From: Leuconostoc lactis
GTDB taxonomy: Bacteria > Bacillota > Bacilli > Lactobacillales > Lactobacillaceae
Assembly (NCBI RefSeq): GCF_007954625.1
Contig: NZ_CP042420.1
Span: 659,001 to 723,000 of the forward strand
DNA length: 64,000 bases
Reading direction: 5' to 3'
Below the pieces are notes generated by a model that was not told where the DNA came from, did not search any database, and was given only the letters and a program-made list of their open reading frames with translations. The translations under genes were made by a program, and so were the position numbers. Positions 54,161-62,807 of this stretch are shown one piece after another; the first letter of the stretch is position 1; every line of letters begins with the position of its first letter.

Positions 54161-55264
54161 ATGTTTCCAAATCCTAAGTTAAAGCAACTCTTTTTTTGGA
54201 CAATTGAATTATTAGCGCTATCACTGCTGGTGTATATCGTCTCTGGCTTTGACTTTTTGATGCGCCCGATTCAGGTTTTCATTTCGACGGTCTTTGCACC
54301 TTTGGTGGTCGCTGGTTTTCTGTATTATATTTTAAAGCCACTGGTCTCACTGATTCAAAAAATAAAAATCCGTGGTAAAGTGATGCCACATCAAGTAGCT
54401 GTCGTCATCACATTTTTGGGATTTTTAGCCATGATTGTCGGGGCGCTAGTTGTGTTGGTGCCAACATTAATTCAAGAAATAACGAATTTAGTGAACGCTT
54501 TGCCAAGCTTTGTGAATGATGCGCAACGCATCGCGACAGAAGTCGTGAAGAGTGAATGGTTTGATGCGCTTCACTTGTCAGTTGATGTGGAACAAGTTAA
54601 AACAGCGGTGGGCAAATACGCCGGTTCGTTTTTGACGGTAACTGCTGGGACGCTCGGCACTGTTGCTTCAACGGTCACAACGGTCACGATCAATTTGGTC
54701 ACGATTCCAGTCATTTTATTTTATATGTTAAGCGATGGGAATCGCTTGGTGCCCGCCATTCAAAAACTATTTCCTGCACGGCACGCGGAAACAATTTCAG
54801 AACTCACCACAAAGATGGATACGACGATTGAAAAATATATTTCCGGACAAGCAATTGAAATGGGCTTCGTTGGTGCCTCAATGGCCATTGGTTATCTCTT
54901 AATTGGACAACCTTATGCTTGGTTGCTCGGAATTGTTGCCGGCATTACGAATATTGTGCCTTACCTTGGACCGTGGATTGGTGTGGTGCCAGCCCTCATT
55001 ATTGCCAGCACACAATCTTGGAAACAAGTGGTGTTGGTGTTGATTGTCATGACGATTGTGCAACAATTGGATGGGAACTTCATTTATCCAAATGTGATTG
55101 GTAAAAGTTTGGCGATTTATCCGTTAACGATTATGATTTTATTGATGGTTGCAGGTAACTTGTGGGGCATTGTTGGTATGATTTTGATTGTGCCAGTTTA
55201 TGCCATCTTACGCGTTGTGGTACAGTTTGCTGCTGAGTTGTTTATACTGACAAAAAGTAAGTAA
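54161..55264 (+). CDS. AI-2E-family (PerM/YtvI-like) membrane permease
   Basis: A 367-residue membrane protein with about seven or eight helices and the family segment GIVAGITNIVPYLGPWIGVVPA near residue 258. Another landmark is YPNVIGKSLAIYPLTIMILLMVAGNLWGIVGM. The family includes TqsA-like AI-2 exporters, Na+/H+ antiporters and uncharacterised permeases; the substrate is unknown. ATG 54161 has GGAGGA about 9 nt upstream, 5 nt after mutY, so the pair may be co-transcribed. Confidence 0.82.
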   Translation: MFPNPKLKQLFFWTIELLALSLLVYIVSGFDFLMRPIQVFISTVFAPLVVAGFLYYILKPLVSLIQKIKIRGKVMPHQVAVVITFLGFLAMIVGALVVLVPTLIQEITNLVNALPSFVNDAQRIATEVVKSEWFDALHLSVDVEQVKTAVGKYAGSFLTVTAGTLGTVASTVTTVTINLVTIPVILFYMLSDGNRLVPAIQKLFPARHAETISELTTKMDTTIEKYISGQAIEMGFVGASMAIGYLLIGQPYAWLLGIVAGITNIVPYLGPWIGVVPALIIASTQSWKQVVLVLIVMTIVQQLDGNFIYPNVIGKSLAIYPLTIMILLMVAGNLWGIVGMILIVPVYAILRVVVQFAAELFILTKSK

Positions 55265-55297
55265 TGTGCTATACTAGATAGTGAGTTTAATCTAGTA
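55247..55297 (+). promoter_or_regulatory. Promoter with overlapping inverted repeat before the gene at 55310
   Basis: CTGACA (55247-55252), 17-nt spacer, TATACT (55270-55275). TACTAGAT (55272-55279) and ATCTAGTA (55290-55297) form a perfect 8-bp inverted repeat overlapping the -10 and start point. It could be a repressor site or a 5' end hairpin just before the SD. Confidence 0.6.
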
Positions 55298-55309
55298 GGG
55301 GGTTCAGTT

Positions 55310-55696
55310 ATGCAAGCATTTGACTTTGAAAAAAATATTGCCGTATTGGCATCAGCTAAAGGCCAACCAATTCCCTGGCCATCTGGCCCATATCCAGCCT
55401 ATTCAGTTGATATTTTGGCACTCGCGCAAAGTTACTTTAAGTCAGCGGAATATGATCGTAATTTTGACCGCACATTGCGACAACATGGTTTTCATGAAGG
55501 TGTGCCAGAGGCTGTTGTTGCAGAGATTGCCGCCACGTCAGAAGACTATGATTTAGTACGTGCCGTGTTGTCAGCAATCATTCGCGGGGAAAAATACACG
55601 CCAGGAATGTGGCAGGTTTTAGTGGAAAATGGGATTTTACTTGATCTCATGACACGGGCCTATCAGTTAAAGCAAAAAAGTGAAATAAAGTCTTGA
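55310..55696 (+). CDS. Small soluble protein, 128 aa, DUF6508-like by general pattern
   Basis: 128 residues, alpha-helical, with WPSGPYPAYSVDILALAQSYFKS near residue 23 and a C-terminal helical part (VRAVLSAIIRGEKYTPGMWQVLVENG). The overall look (aromatic-rich N-part, ARAVL-like helix, RGERFxxGxW pattern) recalls DUF6508 proteins, but this cannot be confirmed here. It has a strong promoter, an inverted repeat at the start point and SD TAGGGGG. No function is known. Confidence 0.6.
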   Translation: MQAFDFEKNIAVLASAKGQPIPWPSGPYPAYSVDILALAQSYFKSAEYDRNFDRTLRQHGFHEGVPEAVVAEIAATSEDYDLVRAVLSAIIRGEKYTPGMWQVLVENGILLDLMTRAYQLKQKSEIKS

Positions 55697-55721
55697 CGAA
55701 TGTTAGATTTTAAAGTAAACT
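55693..55721 (+). promoter_or_regulatory. Promoter of tRNA-Leu
   Basis: TTGACG (55693-55698), 17-nt spacer, TAAACT (55716-55721), about 25 nt before the tRNA. Confidence 0.65.
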
Positions 55722-55746
55722 AATATAGTTGTCTAAGCAACTAAAT

Positions 55747-55828
55747 GCGGGTGTGGCGGAACTGGCAGACGCGCTGGATTTAGGTTCCAGTGCCGCAAGG
55801 CGTGCAGGTTCGATTCCTGTCACCCGTA
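55747..55828 (+). tRNA. tRNA-Leu (TAG)
   Basis: The acceptor GCGGGTG pairs with CACCCGT (first pair G-U). The anticodon loop TTTAGGT gives anticodon TAG. A long class II variable arm (TGCCGCAAGGCGT) is present. CCA is not encoded. Confidence 0.93.
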
Positions 55829-55893
55829 CTAAGAGAACAATTTGTTCTCTGGGGTATCTAGTATAACTTAGGTATACTTGAGTACTTGGCGTT

Positions 55894-55966
55894 GCCGACT
55901 TAGCTCAGTTGGTAGAGCATCTCACTAGTAATGAGGGGGTCAACGGTTCGAATCCGCTAGTCGGCA
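55894..55966 (+). tRNA. tRNA-Thr (AGT)
   Basis: The acceptor GCCGACT pairs with AGTCGGC; D arm GCTCAGTTGGTAGAGC. The anticodon stem TCTCA/TGAGG encloses CTAGTAA, giving anticodon AGT. The T stem AACGG/CCGCT contains one A-C mismatch. CCA is not encoded. A34 threonine tRNAs are known in some Firmicutes and Mycoplasma. Confidence 0.85.
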
Positions 55967-55971
55967 TCAAG

Positions 55972-56005
55972 AAAAGCAGTGATTTTAAATCACTGCTTTT
56001 TATTT
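55972..56005 (+). terminator. Terminator after tRNA-Thr
   Basis: AAAAGCAGTGATTT pairs with AAATCACTGCTTTT, a long perfect stem followed by TATTTTG. Confidence 0.92.
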
Positions 56006-56011
56006 TGTTCG

Positions 56012-56072
56012 CTAGTATGTTTTACAATATAGTAAAAATATTATATACTACTAGTATGTTAAACAATATAGT
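56012..56072 (+). promoter_or_regulatory. PadR promoter with two direct-repeat operators
   Basis: CTAGTATGTTTTACAATATAGT (22 nt, 56012-56033) and the near-identical 22-nt unit at 56051-56072 differ at two positions. Each is an imperfect palindrome with ATGTT...AACAAT-like arms, fitting PadR sites. The -35 TTTACA (56021-56026) lies inside the first copy and the -10 TATACT (56044-56049) between the two, with a 17-nt spacer. Binding to either copy would block the promoter. Confidence 0.8.
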
Positions 56073-56090
56073 TCTAAAGGTCGTATTCAC

Positions 56091-56447
56091 ATGAAGCAAA
56101 ATAGGTCGAGTCAAATGTTGAAAGGCATTCTACAAGGGATGATGCTCATTATTTTGTCACGAAAACCTGATTATGGCTATGGCATTAGTAAGCAAATGAA
56201 TGACTACGGCCTAGAAGATATTCCAAAAGGGACAATTTATCCACTATTAGCTGCAATGGAAAGGCGTGGATTAATTATGGGGAAAATGCAACCGTCGCAA
56301 GAAGGTCCAGACCGTAAGTATTACTATGTGACACCAGCTGGGGAAGCTGAAAAGCAGGCATTTCTTTTGGAGTGGGATATCTTAGCAAATGTCGTTAATC
56401 GCATGATTGATGGGGGGAGAAAAAATGAACACGAATCAAATGATTGA
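56091..56447 (+). CDS. PadR-family transcriptional regulator
   Basis: 118 residues with a winged helix (LKGILQGMMLIILSRKPDYGYGISKQMN) and the beta-wing (GTIYPLLAAMERRGLIMGKMQPS...PDRKYYYVTPAG). A short C-terminal dimerisation helix follows. It is first in a two-gene operon with a membrane protein and very probably autorepresses through the flanking direct repeats. PadR-membrane protein pairs often respond to antimicrobials or phenolic stress. The RBS (AAAGG) is modest. Confidence 0.92.
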   Translation: MKQNRSSQMLKGILQGMMLIILSRKPDYGYGISKQMNDYGLEDIPKGTIYPLLAAMERRGLIMGKMQPSQEGPDRKYYYVTPAGEAEKQAFLLEWDILANVVNRMIDGGRKNEHESND

Positions 56448-57261
56448 AGAAAATAACCAATTGCGGCAACGTTTAAATGAAGAAAATAAAGCATACTATA
56501 ATGATTTGCTACTTTATTTGCGCTTTCAAAGTGTCTCGCGTGATGAGGCGCAGATTGAATCCTTCTTACTTGATGTACTACAAGATATTCTTGCTGCCCA
56601 AAAAGATGGCCTATCTGCAGTTGATTATTTCGGAAAAGAGCCAAAAGAGGTAGCGGATGCATTTTTGGCAGAAGTACCCAGAAGTTTTTGGGCGGTGGTT
56701 AAACTCGCGCTGATAGTTGTCGGGAGTTATATGGGCATTACCATCTTTCCAACATTGACGACAACTGGTAAACCAACTGATGTGGGGGCCATGTTAATTG
56801 CTGGATTGTATGCCTTACTAATGGTTATAATACTTTTTAAGTACCTTGCGGTAACGATATATCGTGTATCGACGTGGCGCTTGCATAAGGTGATGCAATG
56901 GCTGATTTGGTGTCTGATAGCCATTATTGCTTTAGCGCCGCTATCTTTAATCACTATTTTGGTGAAAACTCCGGTCAGAATATCTCTTGATGGTATTTGG
57001 GGGATTGGTGTTATTTTGTTAGGTTGGTTAATAGGCGGAATTGTTTATCTGCGACTGACAGATAAACAGATGTGGACGCCTTTTGTGATTGTAGCGTTGG
57101 CCTTTGGTATTATGGGTATTATTGCAAGAATACCGCACTTTGATGCGTTGCTTCGTATTAAATCTGGTCGGTATCTGTACGCTGGGTTAATGGTTATTGT
57201 GATGATTGTCTTTTATTTAATGAGTTACTTTGCAGTGAAAAGAATGAAGAAATCAGAATGA
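56425..57261 (+). CDS. Membrane protein paired with PadR (DUF1129/HAAS-like N-terminus)
   Basis: 278 residues. The N-terminal soluble helical part (NQLRQRLNEENKAYYNDLLLYLRFQSVSRDEAQIE...VDYFGKEPKEVADAFL) resembles the HAAS-type domain found in proteins encoded beside PadR regulators. About six membrane helices follow. ATG 56425 follows GGGGGGAG and overlaps PadR by 23 nt, so the two are coupled. The family name is uncertain. A role in envelope sensing or stress is suggested only by context. Confidence 0.72.
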   Translation: MNTNQMIEENNQLRQRLNEENKAYYNDLLLYLRFQSVSRDEAQIESFLLDVLQDILAAQKDGLSAVDYFGKEPKEVADAFLAEVPRSFWAVVKLALIVVGSYMGITIFPTLTTTGKPTDVGAMLIAGLYALLMVIILFKYLAVTIYRVSTWRLHKVMQWLIWCLIAIIALAPLSLITILVKTPVRISLDGIWGIGVILLGWLIGGIVYLRLTDKQMWTPFVIVALAFGIMGIIARIPHFDALLRIKSGRYLYAGLMVIVMIVFYLMSYFAVKRMKKSE

Positions 57262-57268
57262 TAAAACT

Positions 57269-57304
57269 AAAAACAGCCAAACCATTAATGGTTTGGCTGT
57301 TTTT
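57269..57304. terminator. Bidirectional terminator between the PadR operon and rlmD
   Basis: AAAAACAGCCAAACC pairs perfectly with GGTTTGGCTGTTTTT around ATTAAT-like bases, flanked by A- and T-runs. Confidence 0.93.
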
Positions 57305-57309
57305 ATGTT

Positions 57310-58803
57310 TTAATCACGGCGTGTTAACTTCACGACGCCTTCCCAACGGGCAGTTTGCGGGAACATATCGATACTTTGAATGTATTCAACTTGATAAGCT
57401 TGGGTGAGATCAACTAAATCTCGTGCTAAGGTTGACGCGTTGCAAGAAATATACACAAACTTTTCTGGCTTGGTCCGTAGAATTTCACGACGCAAGGCGG
57501 TATCTAAACCAGTGCGTGGTGGATCCACCACGAGGGCATCAGCGATCCAACCTTCTGCTTGCCATTTTGGAAAGAGTTCTTCTGCCGTACCAATTTCATA
57601 TTTGGCATTAGTGATGTGATTGATTTCAGCGTTAATGTTGGCATCATCAACGGCTTCTGGAATGATTTCCATACCGCGTACTTCACCGACCTTATCTGCC
57701 AAACTCAGCCCAATTGTGCCAACACCAGCATAAGCATCCACGAGTTTATCTGCATGAGTCAAATCAAGTGCGGCAAGGGCCTCGTTATAAACAACGGTCA
57801 TTTGGGTGTAGTTTAATTGCATGAAGGCACGGGGTGACAACTGAAAAGTCTTGCCCATAATCGTTTCTTCGATGTAATCTTTACCCCATAATTTGATGGT
57901 TTCCTCACCCCAAACAATGCTTGTTCGGCCAGGATTAAAGTTTTGGAAAATACCCGTGACCTCGGGGAGTGCTTGGTTAATGGCTTCAATTAAAGCGGCA
58001 TCACCGGGGAAGCCGTCAGTGTTTGTGACAAATGTTAATTGGACTTCACCGGTTGTATGTGACGCACGCGCGACAATGGTTTTGACAGTCCCGCGATTTT
58101 TATCTTCGTTATAAATGGAAACGGATAATTTATCAAGCAAATCACGTACTGTCCGCAACACTTTCATGGTTGCTGGATCTTGCGTGTGCACAACAGGCAA
58201 ATCAACCAAATCATGACTGCTGCGCTTATACATCCCCACGCTCAGCTTATCGCCAATTTTTCGCACAGGGAATTGCGCTTTGTTGCGATACTCATAGGGG
58301 TTTGCCATACCAATGGTATCGCGTAAGTCATAATCAGTCCAGCCGCGTGGTTGGAACTTTTCCAGGGCTTGGGCAATCACGTCTTTTTTGAAGGCTAATT
58401 GTGCTGGATAAGTCATGTGTTCTAGTTCAAAGCCACCGACTTCATCTGCGTATTCATCGCGTGGGGTTACCCGATTAGGGGACTTTTCACGGATTTTGAG
58501 CACTTTAGCTGCGATGTATTTGGGTTGGACATCGGTTACCTTAACGACTGCGACTTCATCAGGTAAAACCCCAGGGACGAAAACGATTTTACGCTTGAAG
58601 TAGCCGATACCTTCGCCGTTAATCCCTAAACGCTTAATTGTTAGTGGGAAATTTTGACCAATGCGCACGTCGACCCCATCACCAGTTGCTTGGCGACGAT
58701 CTTGTCGACGGGGATCAAATTTTTTGCCGTAATAGGGCTTTTTGCCGGTTGTTGGCCGTGCTTTTTGTGCATAAGCCCGTTTTTTGTTTGTATTTTCTGT
58801 CAT
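57310..58803 (-). CDS. rlmD: 23S rRNA (uracil-5-)-methyltransferase RlmD family
   Basis: A 497-residue TrmA/RlmD-type SAM methyltransferase that makes 5-methyluridine in 23S rRNA. An N-terminal basic tail (KKRAYAQKARPTTGKKPYYGKK) and a TRAM domain (IGQNFPLTIKRLGINGEGIGYFKRKIVFVPG) precede the catalytic core, with VDAYAGVGTIGLSLA, DPPRTGLD and the nucleophile in YISCNASTLARDL near residue 450. Start ATG 58803 is preferred; GTG 58830, inside the leader hairpin, would add nine residues. Its SD is bridged by a perfect palindrome. Confidence 0.9.
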   Translation of the reverse strand: MTENTNKKRAYAQKARPTTGKKPYYGKKFDPRRQDRRQATGDGVDVRIGQNFPLTIKRLGINGEGIGYFKRKIVFVPGVLPDEVAVVKVTDVQPKYIAAKVLKIREKSPNRVTPRDEYADEVGGFELEHMTYPAQLAFKKDVIAQALEKFQPRGWTDYDLRDTIGMANPYEYRNKAQFPVRKIGDKLSVGMYKRSSHDLVDLPVVHTQDPATMKVLRTVRDLLDKLSVSIYNEDKNRGTVKTIVARASHTTGEVQLTFVTNTDGFPGDAALIEAINQALPEVTGIFQNFNPGRTSIVWGEETIKLWGKDYIEETIMGKTFQLSPRAFMQLNYTQMTVVYNEALAALDLTHADKLVDAYAGVGTIGLSLADKVGEVRGMEIIPEAVDDANINAEINHITNAKYEIGTAEELFPKWQAEGWIADALVVDPPRTGLDTALRREILRTKPEKFVYISCNASTLARDLVDLTQAYQVEYIQSIDMFPQTARWEGVVKLTRRD

Positions 58804-58840
58804 ATTGATGATGTGCGTGAGCTCACGCACATGTCCTTTC
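58801..58840 (-). promoter_or_regulatory. Hairpin-bridged ribosome binding site of rlmD
   Basis: On the - strand GAAAGGA (58840-58834) is followed by 3 nt, then the perfect 18-bp palindrome GTGCGTGAGCTCACGCAC (58830-58813), stem 7 bp with AGCT loop, then 9 nt to ATG at 58803. A GTG at the hairpin base is in frame, so coding use of the hairpin is a competing explanation, but it is only 3 nt from the SD and uses rare codons. Confidence 0.7.
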
Positions 58841-58929
58841 TGCAATGCAATGCCATGGTGACGTTGTTACCTATTCAGTATAACAGCTCTGGGCTGATAA
58901 AATAATTTACAAAAGTGAGTGTTTTACAC

Positions 58930-58957
58930 TTGCGTTATAATACAAAAGTGGTATAAT
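58930..58957 (+). promoter_or_regulatory. Promoter upstream of the HTH gene
   Basis: TTGCGT (58930-58935), 16-nt spacer, TATAAT (58952-58957) with extended TGG before it. Transcription would start near 58964, just before AAAGGAG. Confidence 0.75.
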
Positions 58958-58983
58958 GATAATCGTAAAGGAGATGGGGGAAA

Positions 58984-59046
58984 ATGAAGGGGAGCATAAG
59001 CTTTACTGATCGTCACCACATTCATGTGCGCGGTCAGACAAAATAG
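58984..59046 (+). CDS. Possible 20-residue leader peptide
   Basis: AAAGGAG (58968-58974) is ideally placed 9 nt before ATG 58984. The ORF MKGSISFTDRHHIHVRGQTK ends at TAG 59044-59046. It overlaps a stem-loop, CTGATCG (59006-59012) with CGGTCAG (59031-59037), plus an inner CACAT/ATGTG pairing. The next gene starts 24 nt later with its own weaker SD. It could be a regulatory leader peptide or an unrelated short ORF. Confidence 0.42.
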   Translation: MKGSISFTDRHHIHVRGQTK

Positions 59047-59070
59047 ATAAATTAGTTGGAGCAAACGATC

Positions 59071-59304
59071 ATGAAATTTGATATTAAGGCGTATTTAGAT
59101 GATAATTCGCTCACGATTTATCGGGTAGCGAAGGCGTCTGGTTACGGCTATACAACGATTCATAAATCGTTTAACAAAACACAATCAGACGCAACTAGTT
59201 TAAATGTTAGAGATTTGGATGCACTTGCTAAGGCTCAAAATAAGGCCATGTGGGAAGTGCTTCGCGATCTAGAAAATTTTTATTTCAACCCTGAGGGACG
59301 TTGA
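59071..59304 (+). CDS. Small helix-turn-helix-like protein
   Basis: 77 residues. The segment LTIYRVAKASGYGYTTIHKSFNK has the form of an HTH, with AKASGYGYTTI as the turn and recognition helix. It is followed by LNVRDLDALAKAQNKAMWEVLRDLENF, as in XRE-type small DNA-binding proteins, but without a clear full XRE pattern. GGAG lies 9 nt before ATG 59071. TTG 59056 is an in-frame alternative. It lies just upstream of clpL and could regulate it; this is context only. Confidence 0.7.
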   Translation: MKFDIKAYLDDNSLTIYRVAKASGYGYTTIHKSFNKTQSDATSLNVRDLDALAKAQNKAMWEVLRDLENFYFNPEGR

Positions 59305-59383
59305 ACCGTTATTTGATATCAGCGCAGTTGGGGCTTGACGCAGATAATTTTGATTATAACTTAAGATAAGAGGGGATATACTT

Positions 59384-61627
59384 ATGGCAAATAACAACTT
59401 TTTCGATGATCCATTCGGATCTGACATGAACGAAATTTTTAACAACATGATGGGTAACATGAACGGTTTCAACACTGAAAACCGTCGTTACTTGATCAAC
59501 GGACAAGAAGTGACACCTGAACAATTTGCAGAATATCGTCAAACTGGTAAGTTGCCACAAAGCACACAACAAGGACAAGTTGCTGGGAACGGTCGCATGG
59601 CTGCACAACAACCTGGACAAGTTAAGCAAGAAGGCATCTTGATGAAGCTTGGTCGTAACTTGACGGCTGAAGCGCGTGAAGGTATGCTTGATCCAGTTAT
59701 TGGTCGTAACAAAGAAATTCAAGAAACAGCTGAAATCCTTGGTCGTCGTACAAAGAACAACCCAGTATTGGTTGGTGATGCTGGTGTTGGTAAGACAGCA
59801 GTTGTTGAAGGTTTGGCACAAGCCATTGTGAATGGTGATGTCCCAGCCGCAATTAAGGACAAGGAAATCTTCTCAATTGATATTTCAAGTCTTGAAGCTG
59901 GTACACAATACCGTGGTGCCTTTGAAGAAAACATCCAAAACTTGATGAAGGAAGTTAAGGCTGCCGGTAACATCATCTTGTTCTTTGACGAAATCCACCA
60001 AATCCTAGGTGCCGGTTCAACTGGCGGTGAAGATGGCGGTAAGGGATTGGCTGATATCATCAAGCCAGCTTTGAGCCGTGGTGAAATTTCAGTTATTGGT
60101 GCGACAACACAAGACGAATACCGTAACACAATCATGAAGAATGCCGCATTGGCACGTCGTTTCAATGAAGTAACGGTTAATGCGCCATCAGCAAAGGATA
60201 CATTGGAAATTCTTAAGGGTATTGCGTCATTGTATGAAAAGCACCACCATGTTGAATTGCCAGAACCAGTATTGAAGGCTGCAGTTGACTATTCAATTCA
60301 ATACATTCCACAACGCTCATTGCCAGATAAGGCCATTGATTTGTTGGATATGACAGCTGCGCACTTGAGTGCTAAGAACCCTGTTACAGATAAGGTAAGT
60401 CTTGAAAAGCAACTTGCTGAAGCTAAGGAAAAGCAAGAAAAGGCTGTTGCTGACGAAGACTTCGAAGCTGCTTTGATGCACAAGAACAAGATTGCCGATT
60501 TGGAAAAGGAAATTGCTGGCGCAGACAAGGCAACTAAGGTTGTTGCAACAACAAACGATGTGGCTGAATCTGTTGAACGTTTGACTGGTATCCCAGTATC
60601 ACAAATGGGTGCTTCAGATATCGAACGTTTGAAGACAATCGGTTCACGTTTGGCTGGTAAGGTTATTGGTCAAGATGAAGCGGTTAACATGGTGGCACGT
60701 GCCATCCGTCGTAACCGTGCCGGATTTGACGAAGGTAACCGTCCAATCGGTAGCTTCCTATTTGTCGGTCCTACTGGTGTGGGTAAGACAGAATTGGCTA
60801 AGCAACTAGCCCTTGATATGTTTGGTTCAAAGGAAAACATCATCCGCTTGGATATGTCAGAATACTCAGACTTGACAGCCGTATCAAAGTTGATTGGTAC
60901 AACAGCCGGTTACGTTGGTTATGACGACAACAGCAACACATTGACTGAAAAGGTACGTCGTAATCCATATTCAATTGTCCTATTGGATGAAATTGAAAAG
61001 GCTAACCCACAAGTTTTGACATTGTTGTTGCAAGTCATGGATGATGGTCGTTTGACTGATGGTCAAGGTAACGTTGTGAACTTCAAGAACACAGTGATTA
61101 TCGCAACATCAAACGCTGGCTTCTCAGACAAGAGCGAAGGTGAATTAATGGACCGTTTGGCACCATACTTCCGTCCAGAATTCTTGAACCGATTTAACGG
61201 TGTGATCGAATTCTCAGCTTTGACAAAGACAGATTTGAAGCACATTGTGAACTTGATGTTGGACGATGTGAACGAAACATTGGCTAAGAAGGACATCACG
61301 TTGACAGTGACTGATGCCGCCAAGGAATACTTGATTGAACAAGGCTATGATGAAGCAATGGGTGCACGTCCACTTCGTCGCGTGATCGAACAACAAATCC
61401 GTGATCAAGTGACGGACTTCTACCTTGAAAATCCTGAAGAAAAGCACTTGCGTGCTGACTTAGTTGACGACAAGTTGATCATTTCTGCTTTGACTGACGA
61501 TGATGTCGTGAATGAAGATGAACAACTTCGTGAAGCTTCAGATGCTGAAGCCGATAAGGGCGAAGCTAACAAGGGTGAAGCTCGTAAGGGCAAGGATCAC
61601 AAAGGCAAGTCTGATAAGAAGAAGTAA
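59384..61627 (+). CDS. clpL: ATP-dependent Clp ATPase ClpL
   Basis: 747 residues. It lacks the usual repeat N-domain and opens with an Asn/Met/Phe-rich segment ([19 protein letters not shown]) followed by [19 protein letters not shown], typical of ClpL. Walker A1 GDAGVGKTA is near residue 131, a short coiled-coil middle region lies near 345-390, and Walker A2 GPTGVGKTE near 462. It acts as a chaperone/disaggregase in heat and stress tolerance. The C-terminus carries a Lys/Gly/Asp-rich tail ([20 protein letters not shown]) that is unusual. No CtsR heptad repeat was seen upstream. Confidence 0.92.
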   Translation: MANNNFFDDPFGSDMNEIFNNMMGNMNGFNTENRRYLINGQEVTPEQFAEYRQTGKLPQSTQQGQVAGNGRMAAQQPGQVKQEGILMKLGRNLTAEAREGMLDPVIGRNKEIQETAEILGRRTKNNPVLVGDAGVGKTAVVEGLAQAIVNGDVPAAIKDKEIFSIDISSLEAGTQYRGAFEENIQNLMKEVKAAGNIILFFDEIHQILGAGSTGGEDGGKGLADIIKPALSRGEISVIGATTQDEYRNTIMKNAALARRFNEVTVNAPSAKDTLEILKGIASLYEKHHHVELPEPVLKAAVDYSIQYIPQRSLPDKAIDLLDMTAAHLSAKNPVTDKVSLEKQLAEAKEKQEKAVADEDFEAALMHKNKIADLEKEIAGADKATKVVATTNDVAESVERLTGIPVSQMGASDIERLKTIGSRLAGKVIGQDEAVNMVARAIRRNRAGFDEGNRPIGSFLFVGPTGVGKTELAKQLALDMFGSKENIIRLDMSEYSDLTAVSKLIGTTAGYVGYDDNSNTLTEKVRRNPYSIVLLDEIEKANPQVLTLLLQVMDDGRLTDGQGNVVNFKNTVIIATSNAGFSDKSEGELMDRLAPYFRPEFLNRFNGVIEFSALTKTDLKHIVNLMLDDVNETLAKKDITLTVTDAAKEYLIEQGYDEAMGARPLRRVIEQQIRDQVTDFYLENPEEKHLRADLVDDKLIISALTDDDVVNEDEQLREASDAEADKGEANKGEARKGKDHKGKSDKKK

Positions 61628-61650
61628 TTAGCTGCGTGATCATACGTGAT

Positions 61651-61684
61651 AAGTCGATAAACCTAACGGTTTGTCGGCTTTTTT
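61651..61684 (+). terminator. Terminator after clpL
   Basis: AAGTCGATAAACC pairs with GGTTTGTCGGCTT (two G-U) over TAAC, followed by TTTT. Confidence 0.85.
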
Positions 61685-61752
61685 GTTATCCGAAAGATAG
61701 CAACATTAGCGTGCATGATATAATAAAATGATTAAACATAAAGGATGCAAAG

Positions 61753-62745
61753 ATGATTATCCAACATGCGATGTTACATATTCTAGACACGAATACAGGC
61801 AGCCTCATCGCTTCACAAGGAGAGATGCCCTTAGATAATGCTGGCGTACAAGCGTATATTGAAAAACTGGTCGCTAAAGTGTCAGCCGGGGATGTGAAAC
61901 AAGGCACTTTGACAGCGCAAGATTATCTGGCAACGATGCTGGCTAATCCTGATTTTTCAGAGATGACGACGGCGTTAGCCACAAAATTATTTGATCTTAT
62001 TGCTGCTAGTGACGCTGTGCCAGCCGGGGATGTGCTGAGCTTTTTGGCGACGTCAGATGATGGCCCAATCTTTGGCTTACTCAAGCTGAATTTTTCACCG
62101 CGTTATGCGCACACTGTGACCTATATTGACGATCAAATGGTGAACAATTTGGTGTTGAACCAAACGGTTTTACCGGCCAGCAGTCAAACCGTTGATGAGG
62201 CGATTATCGTTGATTTGACGACGCAACGTTATCAGTTATTAGAGAAAAAATATGTGATTGATGGCCAGCGTTGTGCTTATTTTTCGGAAAAGTTTCTGGC
62301 GTTGACACCCGAAACGTCGTTGAAAGAAAATATTCAGACCATTAAGCGGACTGTGAAAGCCGTGGCTGAAAAATTTGACGACATACCGGCGCATGAAGCA
62401 TTAGCGATGACTCAGGCAGTCATTTATGACGGCTTATCAACGGGATAGATTGATACAACTGCAATTGCTGAACAAGCGTTTCCAGATAATTTGACGGCCC
62501 AAGCGCAATATCAAGAAAAGTTAACCGAAAAAGCGGTTGCGCCCAAAGTACCGGTCGAGAATACGCCAAAATATGAAAAGAAGTATCGCGTGCAAAAATT
62601 TAAATTAGATTCAGGGATTGAAGTTTCCATCCCAATGGCTGTCTATCAAGATCGCTCAAAAGTCGAATTTATCAATCATGACAATGGCACAATCTCACTG
62701 GTCATTAAAGATATTGAACAAATTGCCAATAAGTTTTCAGTGTGA
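61753..62745 (+). pseudogene. NdpA-like nucleoid-associated protein gene interrupted by an in-frame TAG
   Basis: One reading frame runs from ATG 61753 to TGA 62743-62745 (330 positions, the usual family length), but TAG at 62446-62448 interrupts it after 231 codons. The N-terminal part (MIIQHAMLHILDTNTGSLIAS, FFSEKFLALTP-like YFSEKFLALTPETSLKENIQ) and the C-terminal part (KFKLDSGIEVSIPMAVYQDRSKVEF) both match the 37-kDa nucleoid-associated protein family. A CAG, GAG or AAG to TAG change would explain it. No RBS for a restart near 62491 was found. Read-through or a sequencing error remain possible. Confidence 0.75.
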
Positions 62746-62757
62746 CAGTATCAATTA

Positions 62758-62786
62758 TTGGGTACAGAACCATTTACTGCTATAAT
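62758..62786 (+). promoter_or_regulatory. Promoter of the Nudix-DUF1810 gene
   Basis: TTGGGT (62758-62763), 17-nt spacer, TATAAT (62781-62786). Transcription would start near 62793. Confidence 0.7.
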
Positions 62787-62807
62787 GAGGAAAATAGGAT
62801 AAGGTAA

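Noticed and set aside
59305..59383. CtsR or HrcA operator upstream of clpL
   Set aside because: No GGTCAAA heptad repeat or CIRCE inverted repeat was found in the 79-nt region.
62440..62500. T4 gene 60-like translational bypassing at GGA-TAG
   Set aside because: The frame continues directly after the stop, no matched GGA landing codon was found and no strong stem is present. A nonsense change is simpler.
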